Shown one piece after another: positions 54,515 through 63,032 of a stretch of 64,000 nt of DNA. The DNA is from Paracoccaceae bacterium (GTDB lineage Bacteria > Pseudomonadota > Alphaproteobacteria > Rhodobacterales > Rhodobacteraceae). The stretch spans positions 1 through 64,000 of the forward strand of contig JABSSD010000008.1 in NCBI GenBank assembly GCA_013214575.1, read 5' to 3'. Every line of letters begins with the position of its first letter. Position 1 is the first letter of the stretch. A program made the position numbers and the translations under genes. The notes beneath the pieces are model-generated. The model made no database searches and had not been told where the DNA came from. It was given only the letters and a program-made list of their open reading frames with translations.

Positions 54515-55288
54515 TCAGCCGCGTGGGTCGTCGCTGTCATCATCGTCGTCGTCGTCGTCGTCGCCACCGCCGGCCGGCAGGTTGAAGAAGCTGTCAGCAT
54601 CCACCGGCGCTTCTCTCTTCGGCGCACGATCAAGACCGCCCAGCGTAAAGGTCGCCAGACCCTCCATGCCGCTTGGCATCTTGGGCTCGGCGTCCATTTC
54701 CAGAGACTGTTCGGTGCTGACCAGCTTACGACGCTCGTCGTCGCTCATCACGCCGCCCTCGGCGGCTTTCTTGGCAGCCGCCTTTTGCACCGCCTGGTCC
54801 AGCTCGGACTGCTTACACAGGCCCAGTGCAACCGGATCGATGGGCTGGATGTTGGCGATATTCCAGTGGGTCCGCTCGCGGATCGCCTGGATCGTCGGCT
54901 TGGTGGTGCCCACCAGCTTGGAAATCTGGCTGTCCGCCAGCTCCGGGTGGAACTTGACCAACCAATAGATCGAGGCCGGACGGTCCTGCCGCTTGGACAG
55001 CGGTGTATAACGCGGACCACGGCGCTTTTCCTCGCCCGCAGCCGCCGCATAGAATTTAAGCTTCAGCTTGTGCATCGGGCTGGCTTCAGCCGCGGCGATC
55101 TCTTCCTGAGACAGTTGATTGTTGGTGATCGGGTCAAACCCCTTCACCCCCTGGGCCACGTCGCCATCGGCGATGCCCTGGACTTCCAGTTCGTGCAGAT
55201 CCACAAAGTCCGCAATCTGCTTAAAGCTGATGGTAGTATTGTCCACCAGCCACACAGCGGTTGCTTTGGCCATCAACGGTTTTGCCAT
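54515..55288 (-). CDS. trcR: Cell-cycle transcriptional regulator TrcR (DUF1013)
   Basis: A 257-residue protein starting MAKPLMAKATAVWLVDNTTI, with FKQIADFVDLHELEVQGIAD, SKRQDRPASIYWLVKFHPEL and a helix-turn-helix (ADSQISKLVGTTKPTIQAIR). This is the DUF1013/TrcR family, an RNA polymerase-associated regulator restricted to alphaproteobacteria. The C-terminus carries an Asp-rich run of about nine residues coded by GTC repeats. Single gene with its own terminator. Confidence 0.9.
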   Translation of the reverse strand: MAKPLMAKATAVWLVDNTTISFKQIADFVDLHELEVQGIADGDVAQGVKGFDPITNNQLSQEEIAAAEASPMHKLKLKFYAAAAGEEKRRGPRYTPLSKRQDRPASIYWLVKFHPELADSQISKLVGTTKPTIQAIRERTHWNIANIQPIDPVALGLCKQSELDQAVQKAAAKKAAEGGVMSDDERRKLVSTEQSLEMDAEPKMPSGMEGLATFTLGGLDRAPKREAPVDADSFFNLPAGGGDDDDDDDDDSDDPRG

Positions 55289-55419
55289 GTGCTCATCTCC
55301 ATTTACAACACATCTTCCCCGCCGCCTGAAATAGGCTGCCCCGCCTTAGGGGTCTGGTTTCCATTGTCGGGGAATTTGGACCCTATATAGTCGGGATGTT
55401 TCAATTTGGGAAGAGCCGA

Positions 55420-56073
55420 ATGCGCAGCATCATTTTGACGGTTGGATTTATCCTTTGGGGCCTGAGTATCGCCGCCACCGACGCCAACGCCGACGGGGAA
55501 ACAGCCGGGGAATTCGACTATTACGTGCTGGCCCTCAGCTGGTCGCCCAATTGGTGCGCGCTGGAGGGCGACGCCCGCGGTTCTGACCAATGCGATGCCC
55601 GCCACGATTACGGCTGGACCCTGCACGGCCTGTGGCCGCAGTTTCACCGGGGCTGGCCCACATACTGCCGCAGCTCGGTCGCCCCGCCATCGCGCCAGAT
55701 GAGCGCCGAGATGAGCGGCATCATGGGCAGCGCCAGTCTGGCCTGGCACCAGTGGAAGAAACACGGCACCTGTTCAGGCCTGGCGGCGCAGGACTATTAT
55801 GCACTGATGCGCCAAGCCTACGCCTCCATCAGCCGTCCCACCGTATTTCGCAAGCTGGACAAGGGCATAACCTTGCCCGTCTCATTAATCGAGGATGCCT
55901 TTCTGCAGGCCAATCCATTTCTTGAAAAGGACATGCTGACCGTGACCTGCCGCGACCGATATATCCAGGAGGCCCGGGTCTGCCTGTCAAAGGACCTGAC
56001 CCCTCTGCCCTGTGGCCGCGATGTGGTCCGCGACTGCCGTTTGGACAACGCCCGCTTTACTCCGGTGCGGTAG
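55420..56073 (+). CDS. Ribonuclease T2 family protein
   Basis: A 217-residue secreted or periplasmic endoribonuclease. A signal peptide (MRSIILTVGFILWGLSIAAT) is followed by FDYYVLALSWSPNWCA, the first active-site segment TLHGLWPQ and the second WHQWKKHGTC, with both catalytic histidines present. Multiple cysteines suit periplasmic disulfides. The ATG at 55420 is preferred because GGGAAGAG precedes it. Confidence 0.9.
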   Translation: MRSIILTVGFILWGLSIAATDANADGETAGEFDYYVLALSWSPNWCALEGDARGSDQCDARHDYGWTLHGLWPQFHRGWPTYCRSSVAPPSRQMSAEMSGIMGSASLAWHQWKKHGTCSGLAAQDYYALMRQAYASISRPTVFRKLDKGITLPVSLIEDAFLQANPFLEKDMLTVTCRDRYIQEARVCLSKDLTPLPCGRDVVRDCRLDNARFTPVR

Positions 56074-56130
56074 CTCTATGATCAGACCGATAATTGCCTT
56101 TGGGGCCTGAACATCTGCTTGCCTTGGGCG

Positions 56131-56379
56131 ATGTCTTTTGGATTGCGACTGGTGGCGGAATATCAGGTGCGGCAGGTGCTAATCTTGCTGGCCGTTAGTC
56201 TCATCTCTACACTCAATCAATACGCCGCCCGCTTCTGGCCAAAACATCGATGGTGGTTTTGGGCAGTGTCTGCTCTCAACATCAGATCCATCTTTTTGGC
56301 TGCCGTCGCCTTTGCAACCGCTCTACCTGAGCTGCCTGCACTCATCTGGTGGCTGACCTATTTCGCAACACAGAGCTGA
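56131..56379 (+). CDS. Putative small membrane protein
   Basis: An 82-residue frame with two or three hydrophobic segments (VLILLAVSLISTL, IFLAAVAFATALPELPALIW). It follows the RNase T2 gene by 57 bases. There is no clear ribosome site and I recognise no family, so it may not be real. Confidence 0.3.
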   Translation: MSFGLRLVAEYQVRQVLILLAVSLISTLNQYAARFWPKHRWWFWAVSALNIRSIFLAAVAFATALPELPALIWWLTYFATQS

Positions 56380-56392
56380 CAGAAACGCCCAA

Positions 56393-56439
56393 GAAAATTG
56401 TCGTAATTTTCTTACCAATTTTCTGATGATCAGAAAATT
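56393..56439. other. Two adjacent AT-rich hairpins upstream of a DUF2189 gene
   Basis: GAAAATT-GTCGT-AATTTTC (56393-56411) is followed by AATTTTCTGA-TGA-TCAGAAAATT (56417-56439). Both use the same half-sequence. The second ends in a short T run, as for a terminator; together they could be an operator. Confidence 0.65.
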
Positions 56440-56606
56440 TTCCGCCTACCAAAACGCAATTTATAAGGGGAAAACGCACTATTCACAGCCCCTTCGCAAC
56501 ACTGTGAAGGAAAACCGCGCTTTATATGCTATTATCACCCCAAGTGCCGCGCCCGGCAACTGCCCAGACGGCACCCTTCGTCATGGATAGTGAAAGGAGC
56601 CCACTC

Positions 56607-57467
56607 ATGGCAAAAACAATTGGCAACCCGCTCAGCTGGCTGTTTCAACACGCGGAAACGACCAGCCAGCACATCTCGGCCTCGGTCGACCAAATGGGGG
56701 GTGAAACCTCCAGCGATGCCATGCCGCAGGTGCGGCGGTTGCAGCTGTCGGACCTGAAATACGCGCTCAAGGCCGGGGTCGAGGATTTTGCCGCCTGTCG
56801 CAGTGATGCGATGTTTCTGGTGTTGTTTTATCCACTGATCGGAGTGGTGATGGTGGTGATGGGGTTTTCGATGAACCTGCTACCGTTGATCGTACCGATG
56901 ATCATGGGGTTCGCCCTGATTGGCCCGTTGGCCGCAGTGGGGCTCTATGAAATGTCCAGCCGCCGCGAGGCCGGGTTTGAGCCCAAATGGATGGATGCCT
57001 TTGAGGTGGTCCGCTCGCCGTCTTTTGGGGCGATTTTGATGCTCGGGGTCTATTTGGCAGCGCTGTTCTTCGTCTGGATGATTTGCGCCAATTCGGTCTA
57101 CACATGGACCCTGGGCCCTGAATCACCGACCTCACTTGCCGCCTTTGTCTCTGACACATTCACCACCACCGCAGGCTGGGTGATGGTCACTGTCGGCGGT
57201 GGTCTTGGTGCCCTGTTTGCGCTGGCGGCACTGGCCATCAGCGTGGTGTCTTTCCCGTTGCTGCTGGATCGCCACGTTGGTCTGCCAGTGGCCGTCGTCA
57301 CCTCAATCCGAGTGCTGCGCGCCAGCCCGGTTGTGACCCTGACATGGGGTGCATTGATCGGCACCAGCCTGGTCATCGCCGCGATTCCGTTCCTGCTGGG
57401 ACTGGTTGTTGTGGTGCCCATCTTTGGCCATGCCACCTGGCACCTCTATCGCCGCGCGGTGGAATAG
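56607..57467 (+). CDS. DUF2189 domain membrane protein
   Basis: A 286-residue protein starting MAKTIGNPLSWLFQHAETTS with a cytoplasmic front of about 70 residues and then six membrane helices (MFLVLFYPLIGVVMVVMGFS, ALIGPLAAVGLYEMSSRREA and others). The last two signatures are typical of DUF2189. The function is unknown. AAAGGAG precedes the ATG. The gene ends at a strong hairpin. Confidence 0.85.
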   Translation: MAKTIGNPLSWLFQHAETTSQHISASVDQMGGETSSDAMPQVRRLQLSDLKYALKAGVEDFAACRSDAMFLVLFYPLIGVVMVVMGFSMNLLPLIVPMIMGFALIGPLAAVGLYEMSSRREAGFEPKWMDAFEVVRSPSFGAILMLGVYLAALFFVWMICANSVYTWTLGPESPTSLAAFVSDTFTTTAGWVMVTVGGGLGALFALAALAISVVSFPLLLDRHVGLPVAVVTSIRVLRASPVVTLTWGALIGTSLVIAAIPFLLGLVVVVPIFGHATWHLYRRAVE

Positions 57468-57488
57468 CCAGGCAGAAGGGATCACTGA

Positions 57489-57514
57489 CCCTGGCCACTT
57501 CGGTGTGGCCAGGG
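57489..57514. terminator. Hairpin between DUF2189 and the quinone oxidoreductase gene
   Basis: CCCTGGCCAC (57489-57498) pairs perfectly with GTGGCCAGGG (57505-57514) round TTCGGT. No T run follows. It lies between convergent genes. Confidence 0.7.
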
Positions 57515-57540
57515 CCTGGATGTCTTGGCCGAAAATACCG

Positions 57541-58527
57541 CTACCCCGCCACCTTCAGCACCATCTTGCCAATATGGCCCGAGCTTTCCATCCTTGCATG
57601 CGCCGACGCCGCATCGGCAAGTGCAAACTCGCGGTCCATCACCGGCGCCACCCGCCCCGCCTCGATCAGCGGCCAGACCAGCTGGCGCAGCTCAGCGGCA
57701 ATCCGCGCCTTGGCCAGATCACTTTGCGGCCGCAGGGTTGATCCGGTCACCGTCAGCCGCCGCATCATGATCTGGGCAAAGTTCAGCTCGACCTTGGCTC
57801 CGCTCAGAAAGGCGATCTGCACCAGGCGTCCGTCATCTGCCAGCGTCTTGATGTTGCGCGGGATGTAATCACCGCCCACCATATCCAAGATCAGGTCGGC
57901 ACCGCCCTGCGCCCGCAGCACCTCGACAAAATCCTCATTGCGGTAATTGATCGCCCGCTCAGCCCCCAGATCCAGACAGGCCTGGCACTTCTCATCCGAC
58001 CCGGCAGTGGTAAACACCCGCGCACCCAGAACATGGGCCAGCTGGATCGCCGTGGTGCCGATGCCGCTTGACCCACCATGCACCAGAAACCGCTCTCCGG
58101 CCTGCAAGCCGCCACGGGTGAACACATTCGACCACACGGTAAAGAAAGTCTCGGGCAGGCAGGCCGCCTGCTTCAGGTCCAGCCCTTTGGGAATGGGCAA
58201 GCAATGCGCCGCCGGAGTCGCCACATATTCGGCGTAACCGCCACCGGGCAGCAAGCCGCAGACCAGATCCCCCAGCCCAAACTCGGTCACACCCGCGCCC
58301 ACAGCCACCACCTCGCCCGAGGCCTCAAGCCCCGGCAGATCGCTGGCTCCGGGAGGCGGCGCATAGGCCCCGGCCCGTTGCAGGGCATCCGGTCGGTTGA
58401 CCCCCGCGTAAGCCACCTTGATCAGTAGCTGCCCATGCCCGGGTACCGGCAGAGGCCTCTTGGTCAATTGCAATACATCTGGGCCACCTGGGGTGGAAAT
58501 CTCAACGGCGCGCATCATCTCACTCAT
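57541..58527 (-). CDS. NAD(P)H quinone oxidoreductase, PIG3/QOR family
   Basis: A 328-residue zinc-free medium-chain reductase. It starts MSEMMRAVEISTPGGPDVLQ and has YAGVNRPDALQRAG, GLEASGEVVAVG and the NADP-binding VHGGSSGIGTTAIQLA. PIG3-type enzymes reduce quinones or other alpha,beta-enones. AAAGGA precedes the ATG at 58527; the longer frame to 58686 reads through repeat C and is rejected. Confidence 0.9.
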   Translation of the reverse strand: MSEMMRAVEISTPGGPDVLQLTKRPLPVPGHGQLLIKVAYAGVNRPDALQRAGAYAPPPGASDLPGLEASGEVVAVGAGVTEFGLGDLVCGLLPGGGYAEYVATPAAHCLPIPKGLDLKQAACLPETFFTVWSNVFTRGGLQAGERFLVHGGSSGIGTTAIQLAHVLGARVFTTAGSDEKCQACLDLGAERAINYRNEDFVEVLRAQGGADLILDMVGGDYIPRNIKTLADDGRLVQIAFLSGAKVELNFAQIMMRRLTVTGSTLRPQSDLAKARIAAELRQLVWPLIEAGRVAPVMDREFALADAASAHARMESSGHIGKMVLKVAG

Positions 58528-58627
58528 CCGGGATCCTTTCGTTTGCCCTATGCCTAGCATCCCAGCGCCGACCTGCAAACGATGATCCCGCTGCAAGCGA
58601 TCGCCCAGACTGCCACCGCGCCGGACC

Positions 58628-58700
58628 GCGCCGTGCGCAGCACGGCGCCATGCCCAACGGGAGGCGGGCATGGCAATGCCCGCCAACGGGCGGGAGCCCC
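58628..58700 (-). repeat. Dispersed two-box hairpin element, copy C (3' side of COQ9 gene)
   Basis: Parts on the printed strand: stem GCCGTGC-GCA-GCACGGC (58630-58646), GCCATGCCCAACGGGAG (58647-58663), stem GCGGGCAT-GGCA-ATGCCCGC (58664-58683), then CAACGGGCGGGAG (58684-58696). It lies 56 bases after the COQ9 stop on the COQ9 transcript strand and 100 bases before the QOR start. Confidence 0.7.
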
Positions 58701-58755
58701 GGTCAGATAAAACGAAAAGGCCAGTGATTATAGGTCAGTGATGATAACCCTGTGA

Positions 58756-59457
58756 TCAGCGGCGCCGGGTCAGGGATCCCGGCAGGTTGTCGGCGGCTTT
58801 GGGCCGCTTGATCTGATCCGCCAACCAGTTCGGCCCGGCCAGAAACGGCTTCAACAAGGGATTACCCAGCACCTGTGCCTTCAGTTTTTCAAACTGCATG
58901 ACATTGTCGATCCGCCGGTTCAGGAAATCCCAGCTGGCCTGATGCTGCGGACTGTCATCGCCCAGCCAATACAGCACCGTCGCGGTATAGACCGCAGATA
59001 ACGAGGCCCGCTTGGTGTACCAGTTGATGTCATCCGAGCTGTCGCCCAGCGCGGTCCAGATCATATCAACCGTGCCCCAGATCGCCCGCGCCCCGTCGCC
59101 GGCATAGTGCGGCAAGGTCAGCATGGTGGTGCCACGCCGCACCGCCTCTTTGTCCTCCACCGCTTCCAGCCGGAACCGAATGGCGGCGGCAATCTTGTCG
59201 CGGAACCGCAACCCGGTCAGATCCTCCACCTTTAGGCGTTGCACCATCAAGGCGTCACCCCGGGCATGATAAGCCAGCGCCAGATCCACCGCCCCACGCG
59301 GAAATATCGCCCGCGCCAGCACCCGGTCCACCCCGGTATCCTGACAGGAAGCATGAAATGTCGCCTCACTCCAGCCGTCAAACGGCACATGCAACAGCGC
59401 CGCATCCAACAGCGCATCCTTGGTGGCGTCCTGCGTCTCTGCCTGCTCGGTCTTCAT
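58756..59457 (-). CDS. COQ9 family protein
   Basis: A 233-residue protein with an N-terminal TetR-like helical part (ATKDALLDAALLHVPFDGWS) and the COQ9 core INWYTKRASLSAVYTATVLY. COQ9 proteins bind lipids and help ubiquinone hydroxylation. It is limited to alphaproteobacteria and mitochondria. It diverges from rpsU. Confidence 0.9.
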   Translation of the reverse strand: MKTEQAETQDATKDALLDAALLHVPFDGWSEATFHASCQDTGVDRVLARAIFPRGAVDLALAYHARGDALMVQRLKVEDLTGLRFRDKIAAAIRFRLEAVEDKEAVRRGTTMLTLPHYAGDGARAIWGTVDMIWTALGDSSDDINWYTKRASLSAVYTATVLYWLGDDSPQHQASWDFLNRRIDNVMQFEKLKAQVLGNPLLKPFLAGPNWLADQIKRPKAADNLPGSLTRRR

Positions 59458-59586
59458 CCTGCATCTCCCCGCTTGCGCTACAGCCCCTGTACCTGGCCCC
59501 AGTACTAGACAATCTGACCTTGCTTTGCTATAGCGCCCCTTCCTGCAAATCCTTGCAACTCAACTTAGAAAGGTGGTGAAAACCAC

Positions 59587-59793
59587 ATGCAGGTTAGTGT
59601 TCGCGACAACAATGTCGATCAGGCGCTTCGTGCCCTGAAGAAAAAGCTGCAGCGTGAAGGCGTATTCCGCGAAATGAAGCTCAAGCAACATTTCGAGAAA
59701 CCGTCCGAGAAAAAAGCACGCGAAAAAGCTGAAGCGATCCGTCGGGCCCGTAAATTGGCCCGTAAGAAAGCCCAGCGCGAAGGGATGATGTAA
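59587..59793 (+). CDS. rpsU: 30S ribosomal protein S21
   Basis: A 68-residue basic protein starting [20 protein letters not shown], with [20 protein letters not shown], the bS21 signature. It binds near the 3' end of 16S rRNA and aids initiation. A GAAAGGTGGTGA ribosome site precedes the start. A GC-rich terminator lies 80 bases after it. Confidence 0.97.
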   Translation: MQVSVRDNNVDQALRALKKKLQREGVFREMKLKQHFEKPSEKKAREKAEAIRRARKLARKKAQREGMM

Positions 59794-59874
59794 ATCAACC
59801 CGTCCAGCTTTGGACTGCACTTATTGTGAGTGATTGCCGGGCAACCGGAAGTATCCCACAAAGACGTTTAGACG

Positions 59875-59900
59875 ACCCCCGAGGCCCCGGCCGCGGGGGT
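59875..59900 (+). terminator. GC-rich terminator after rpsU
   Basis: ACCCCC (59875-59880) pairs with GGGGGT (59895-59900) with an inner GGCC/GGCC stem. TCGTCATTTCC follows. Confidence 0.65.
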
Positions 59901-60098
59901 TCGTCATTTCCACCCCCGGGGTGTCACCACTCGCGAGCCCCCGGGACGGCTCAACTGGCGTCCGGCAGAGCTTCGTAAGTACACGCATTGGCTGTGTACA
60001 ATTACTTAAAGACACGTTAAGGTGATTCCATCAGCAGCGGCAAGGTCCCCCGCCTGCATCTGCCTGGGGTGAATGATGCCCTCGTTTCGTCACCCCAC

Positions 60099-60171
60099 CT
60101 CCCGAAGCGGACGCATAAGCCAACTCCGCCTCGCCTTGATTTTTTGATCAAGGCAGCGGCCGCTTCGGGAG
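60099..60171 (-). other. Nested inverted repeat downstream of ppk2
   Basis: Outer arms CTCCCGAAGCGG (60099-60110) and CCGCTTCGGGAG (60160-60171) match perfectly over 12 bases. An inner hairpin CCTTGAT-TTTTTG-ATCAAGG lies at 60134-60153. The rest of the 410-base rpsU-ppk2 gap shows no gene; the ORF running from 60304 to 60017 reads through this structure and is probably not expressed. The structure may end the ppk2 transcript. Confidence 0.65.
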
Positions 60172-60203
60172 CTCGTTGCTCCAGCACCCACCAAACCTCC
60201 GCC

Positions 60204-61121
60204 TCAATAGACTTTCGGCACATAGAGCTCGTCTGGTAAAACCTGGCGTTCATACTTGGGGTTATACTCACGATCCGGCAGGCTGACCTTTTCGCTGGCC
60301 ACATCCGAATAGGGAATCTGCGACAGCAGATGCTCGATACAGTTCAGCCGTTCGCGCTTTTTGTCGTTGCCTTCAACAACATACCAGGGTGCCTCGGGGA
60401 TATTGGTGCGCGCCAGCATGTCTTCCTTGGCCTCGGTATATTTTTCCCAACGCACTCGGCTTTCCAGATCCATCGGCGACAGTTTCCACTGCTTCATCGG
60501 ATCATGGATCCGCATCATGAATCGCAGCTGCTGTTCTTCGTCGGTGATCGAAAACCAGTATTTCAACACGATGGTGTTTGACCGGACCAGCATCCGTTCA
60601 AATTCGGGAACATCCTTGAAAAAAGTTTCAACCTGAGCATCGTCGGCAAAGCCCATCACCCGTTCGACACCAGCCCTGTTGTACCACGAACGGTCAAACA
60701 GCACGATCTCGCCTCCGGATGGCAGATAAGGCACATAGCGCTGAAAATACCACTGGCTCTGCTCGCGCCGACTTGGGGCCGGCAGGGCGACAACCCGCGC
60801 CACCCGTGGGTTCAGCCGCTGAGTGATCCGCTTGATCACACCGCCCTTGCCCGCCGCATCACGCCCCTCCATGATCACCAGCACCTTGGCGCCGGTCTCG
60901 ACCACCCAGTCCTGCAGCTTGATCAATTCAGCCTGAAGCCGCAGCAGATTGCGAAAATACACCTGCCGGTCCAGCATCTCGGGATGTTGGGCGCGGTAAA
61001 TCTTGCGCAGCTCCATCGACAGCATCGGTTCAGCGGATTCAACCTCGATCCCCTCATCCAGCATGTCCTGCAGTTCATCTTCCAGCCAGGCCATGGTGGT
61101 ACTGTCATCTTCACGGGTCAC
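60204..61121 (-). CDS. ppk2: Polyphosphate kinase 2
   Basis: A 305-residue PPK2-family enzyme that transfers phosphate between polyphosphate and nucleotides. It has Walker A-like EGRDAAGKGGVIKRI, PAPSRREQSQWYFQRYVPYL and the Walker B/lid motif FDRSWYNRAGVERVMGF. The start is taken as GTG at 61121, with GGGAG seven bases upstream; an ATG at 61094 would shorten it by nine residues. Single gene. Confidence 0.93.
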   Translation of the reverse strand: MTREDDSTTMAWLEDELQDMLDEGIEVESAEPMLSMELRKIYRAQHPEMLDRQVYFRNLLRLQAELIKLQDWVVETGAKVLVIMEGRDAAGKGGVIKRITQRLNPRVARVVALPAPSRREQSQWYFQRYVPYLPSGGEIVLFDRSWYNRAGVERVMGFADDAQVETFFKDVPEFERMLVRSNTIVLKYWFSITDEEQQLRFMMRIHDPMKQWKLSPMDLESRVRWEKYTEAKEDMLARTNIPEAPWYVVEGNDKKRERLNCIEHLLSQIPYSDVASEKVSLPDREYNPKYERQVLPDELYVPKVY

Positions 61122-61307
61122 AGAAAGGCTCCCTCAAGCAGTTGCGGCAGCACCGATTTGGCGACACCACGTTTAGAGTATTCCCCTAGGGAAGCCGGAA
61201 AACCCCCGAGGTTCAACCCGAAAGCACCCCGGCGCCCCTATTGGCACAGGATTGGCGCAGGATTTCGCAATCGCCCGCCCAACACAGAGGGTTTCCCCCA
61301 GCCTGTG

Positions 61308-62894
61308 CTAGCGGGCGGCCCTCAGGATCATATCGGCAGCTTTCTCTGCAATCATGATGGTTGGTGCATTGGTGTTGCCGCTGGTGATCACCGGCATCAC
61401 GCTGGCATCCACCACCCGCAGCCCCGACACCCCACGCAGACGCAACTCAGCATCCAGCGGCGCAGAGTCGTCCGGCCCCATATGCACCGTACAGGTCGGA
61501 TGGAAAATAGTAGTGCCGACATCGCCCGCCGCCTGCACCAGATCCGCCTCGTCGTCCGAGGCCACCCCCGGTTTGATCTCCTGCGGCGCATATCGCTGCA
61601 TTGGTCCCTGGGCGATAATCTGGCGCGCCTGCCGGATCGCCGCCACCGCAACCTGCTTGTCACCTTCGGTGGACAGATAATTGGGCGCAATCCGTGGTGC
61701 GACCCTAGCATCCGGTGAGGTGATCTGCACCGTTCCCCGGCTTTCTGGCCGCAGGTTGCAGACACTGGCAGTCAACCCTGGATAATCATGCAGCGGCTGG
61801 CCAAAGGCCTCCAACGTCAGCGGCTGCACGTGATATTCCAGATCCGGCGTTTCCAGATCGGGACGCGAGCGTGAAAATGCCCCCAGCTGACTGGGCGCCA
61901 TCGACATTGGTCCGGATCGTTTGAAGGCATATTCCAACCCGATCTTGGCCTTGCCCCACAGCGAGTTGGCCAGAGTGTTCAGTGTCTTGGCACCGGTCAG
62001 CCGCCAGGCACAGCGCAGTTGCAAATGATCTTGCAGGTTGCCGCCAATCGCCGCGATGTCGCGCCGCACCTCGATGCCGTGCTTTTGCAGCAAATCGCCC
62101 GGCCCCAGCCCAGACAGTTGCAGGATCTGCGGCGAGTTGATGGCCCCCGCCGACAGGATCACCTCACCCTTGGTCCGCGCTACCTTTACCTGACCGCCCT
62201 GCTCATATTCCACCCCAACCGCGCGACCCTCTTCGATCAAAACCCGCCGGGTATGCGCCTGAGTCTCGACCTTCAGGTTTTCGCCGGTGGTGGTGCGCAA
62301 GAAGGCCTTGGCGGTGTTCATCCGCCAACCGCCGCGCTGATTGACCCGAAAATAGCCGACGCCTTCATTGTTGCCGGTGTTGAAATCGGTGACATGCGGC
62401 AATCCCCAAGCCTGTGCTGCCTGCGACCAATGATCCAGCACATCCCAGTGCAACCGCTGATTTTCGACCCGCCATTCACCGCCCGCCCCGTGCATTTCAG
62501 AGGGGCCTTCGACGTAATCCTCGGATTTCTTGAAATAGGGCAGCACATCGTCCCAGCCCCAGCCCGGATTGCCCCGTTGCCGCCAGCCATCATAATCCGC
62601 CGCCTGCCCCCGCAGGTACAGCATCCCGTTGATCGAGGAGCAGCCACCCAGAACCTTACCCCGCGGATAGATCAGCGAACGGCCGTTCAGCCCCGGCTCC
62701 TCGGCAGTATGATACATCCAGTCGGTGCGCGGATTGCCGATGCAATACAGATAGCCCATCGGGATATGCACCCAGTGGTAATTATCCTTGCCCCCCGCCT
62801 CCAGCAACAACACCCGATGCCCGGCCTCGCTCAGCCGTTTGGCCAGCACGCAACCCGCACTGCCCGCGCCAACGATAATGTAATCCCAACCCAT
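61308..62894 (-). CDS. GMC family oxidoreductase (choline/alcohol dehydrogenase type)
   Basis: A 528-residue FAD-dependent enzyme. It starts YIIVGAGSAGCVLAKRLSEA (dinucleotide fold), has GKVLGGCSSINGMLYLRG (GMC signature 1), GAINSPQILQLSGLGP (signature 2) and the C-terminal catalytic region FHPTCTVHMG with NTNAPTIMIAEKAAD. The second active-site position is Asn. It oxidises a primary alcohol; choline is possible but not shown, and no betaine genes are near. Confidence 0.9.
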   Translation of the reverse strand: MGWDYIIVGAGSAGCVLAKRLSEAGHRVLLLEAGGKDNYHWVHIPMGYLYCIGNPRTDWMYHTAEEPGLNGRSLIYPRGKVLGGCSSINGMLYLRGQAADYDGWRQRGNPGWGWDDVLPYFKKSEDYVEGPSEMHGAGGEWRVENQRLHWDVLDHWSQAAQAWGLPHVTDFNTGNNEGVGYFRVNQRGGWRMNTAKAFLRTTTGENLKVETQAHTRRVLIEEGRAVGVEYEQGGQVKVARTKGEVILSAGAINSPQILQLSGLGPGDLLQKHGIEVRRDIAAIGGNLQDHLQLRCAWRLTGAKTLNTLANSLWGKAKIGLEYAFKRSGPMSMAPSQLGAFSRSRPDLETPDLEYHVQPLTLEAFGQPLHDYPGLTASVCNLRPESRGTVQITSPDARVAPRIAPNYLSTEGDKQVAVAAIRQARQIIAQGPMQRYAPQEIKPGVASDDEADLVQAAGDVGTTIFHPTCTVHMGPDDSAPLDAELRLRGVSGLRVVDASVMPVITSGNTNAPTIMIAEKAADMILRAAR

Positions 62895-63032
62895 GCCTGT
62901 CCCCGCTTGTTTGCGCCATCAGAGCATATATTCCGAGTGCGTTACAGGGGGATATGGCCACTCAATATCGCGTGCGAGACGCTGGGCAGTGCCCGACCGG
63001 CCTAGTCAAACCGGCCCAGTCAAACTTCCCTG

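Noticed and set aside
58528-58686. N-terminal extension of the quinone oxidoreductase
   Set aside because: It would translate part of repeat copy C; the ATG at 58527 has a good AAAGGA site.
60134-60153. TTGAT-TTTTTG-ATCAA as an FNR box
   Set aside because: The spacer is six bases, not four, and it forms the inner hairpin of a larger structure downstream of ppk2.
60017-60304. 95-residue minus-strand ORF overlapping the ppk2 end
   Set aside because: It runs through the nested inverted repeat, starts inside ppk2 out of frame and has no ribosome site.
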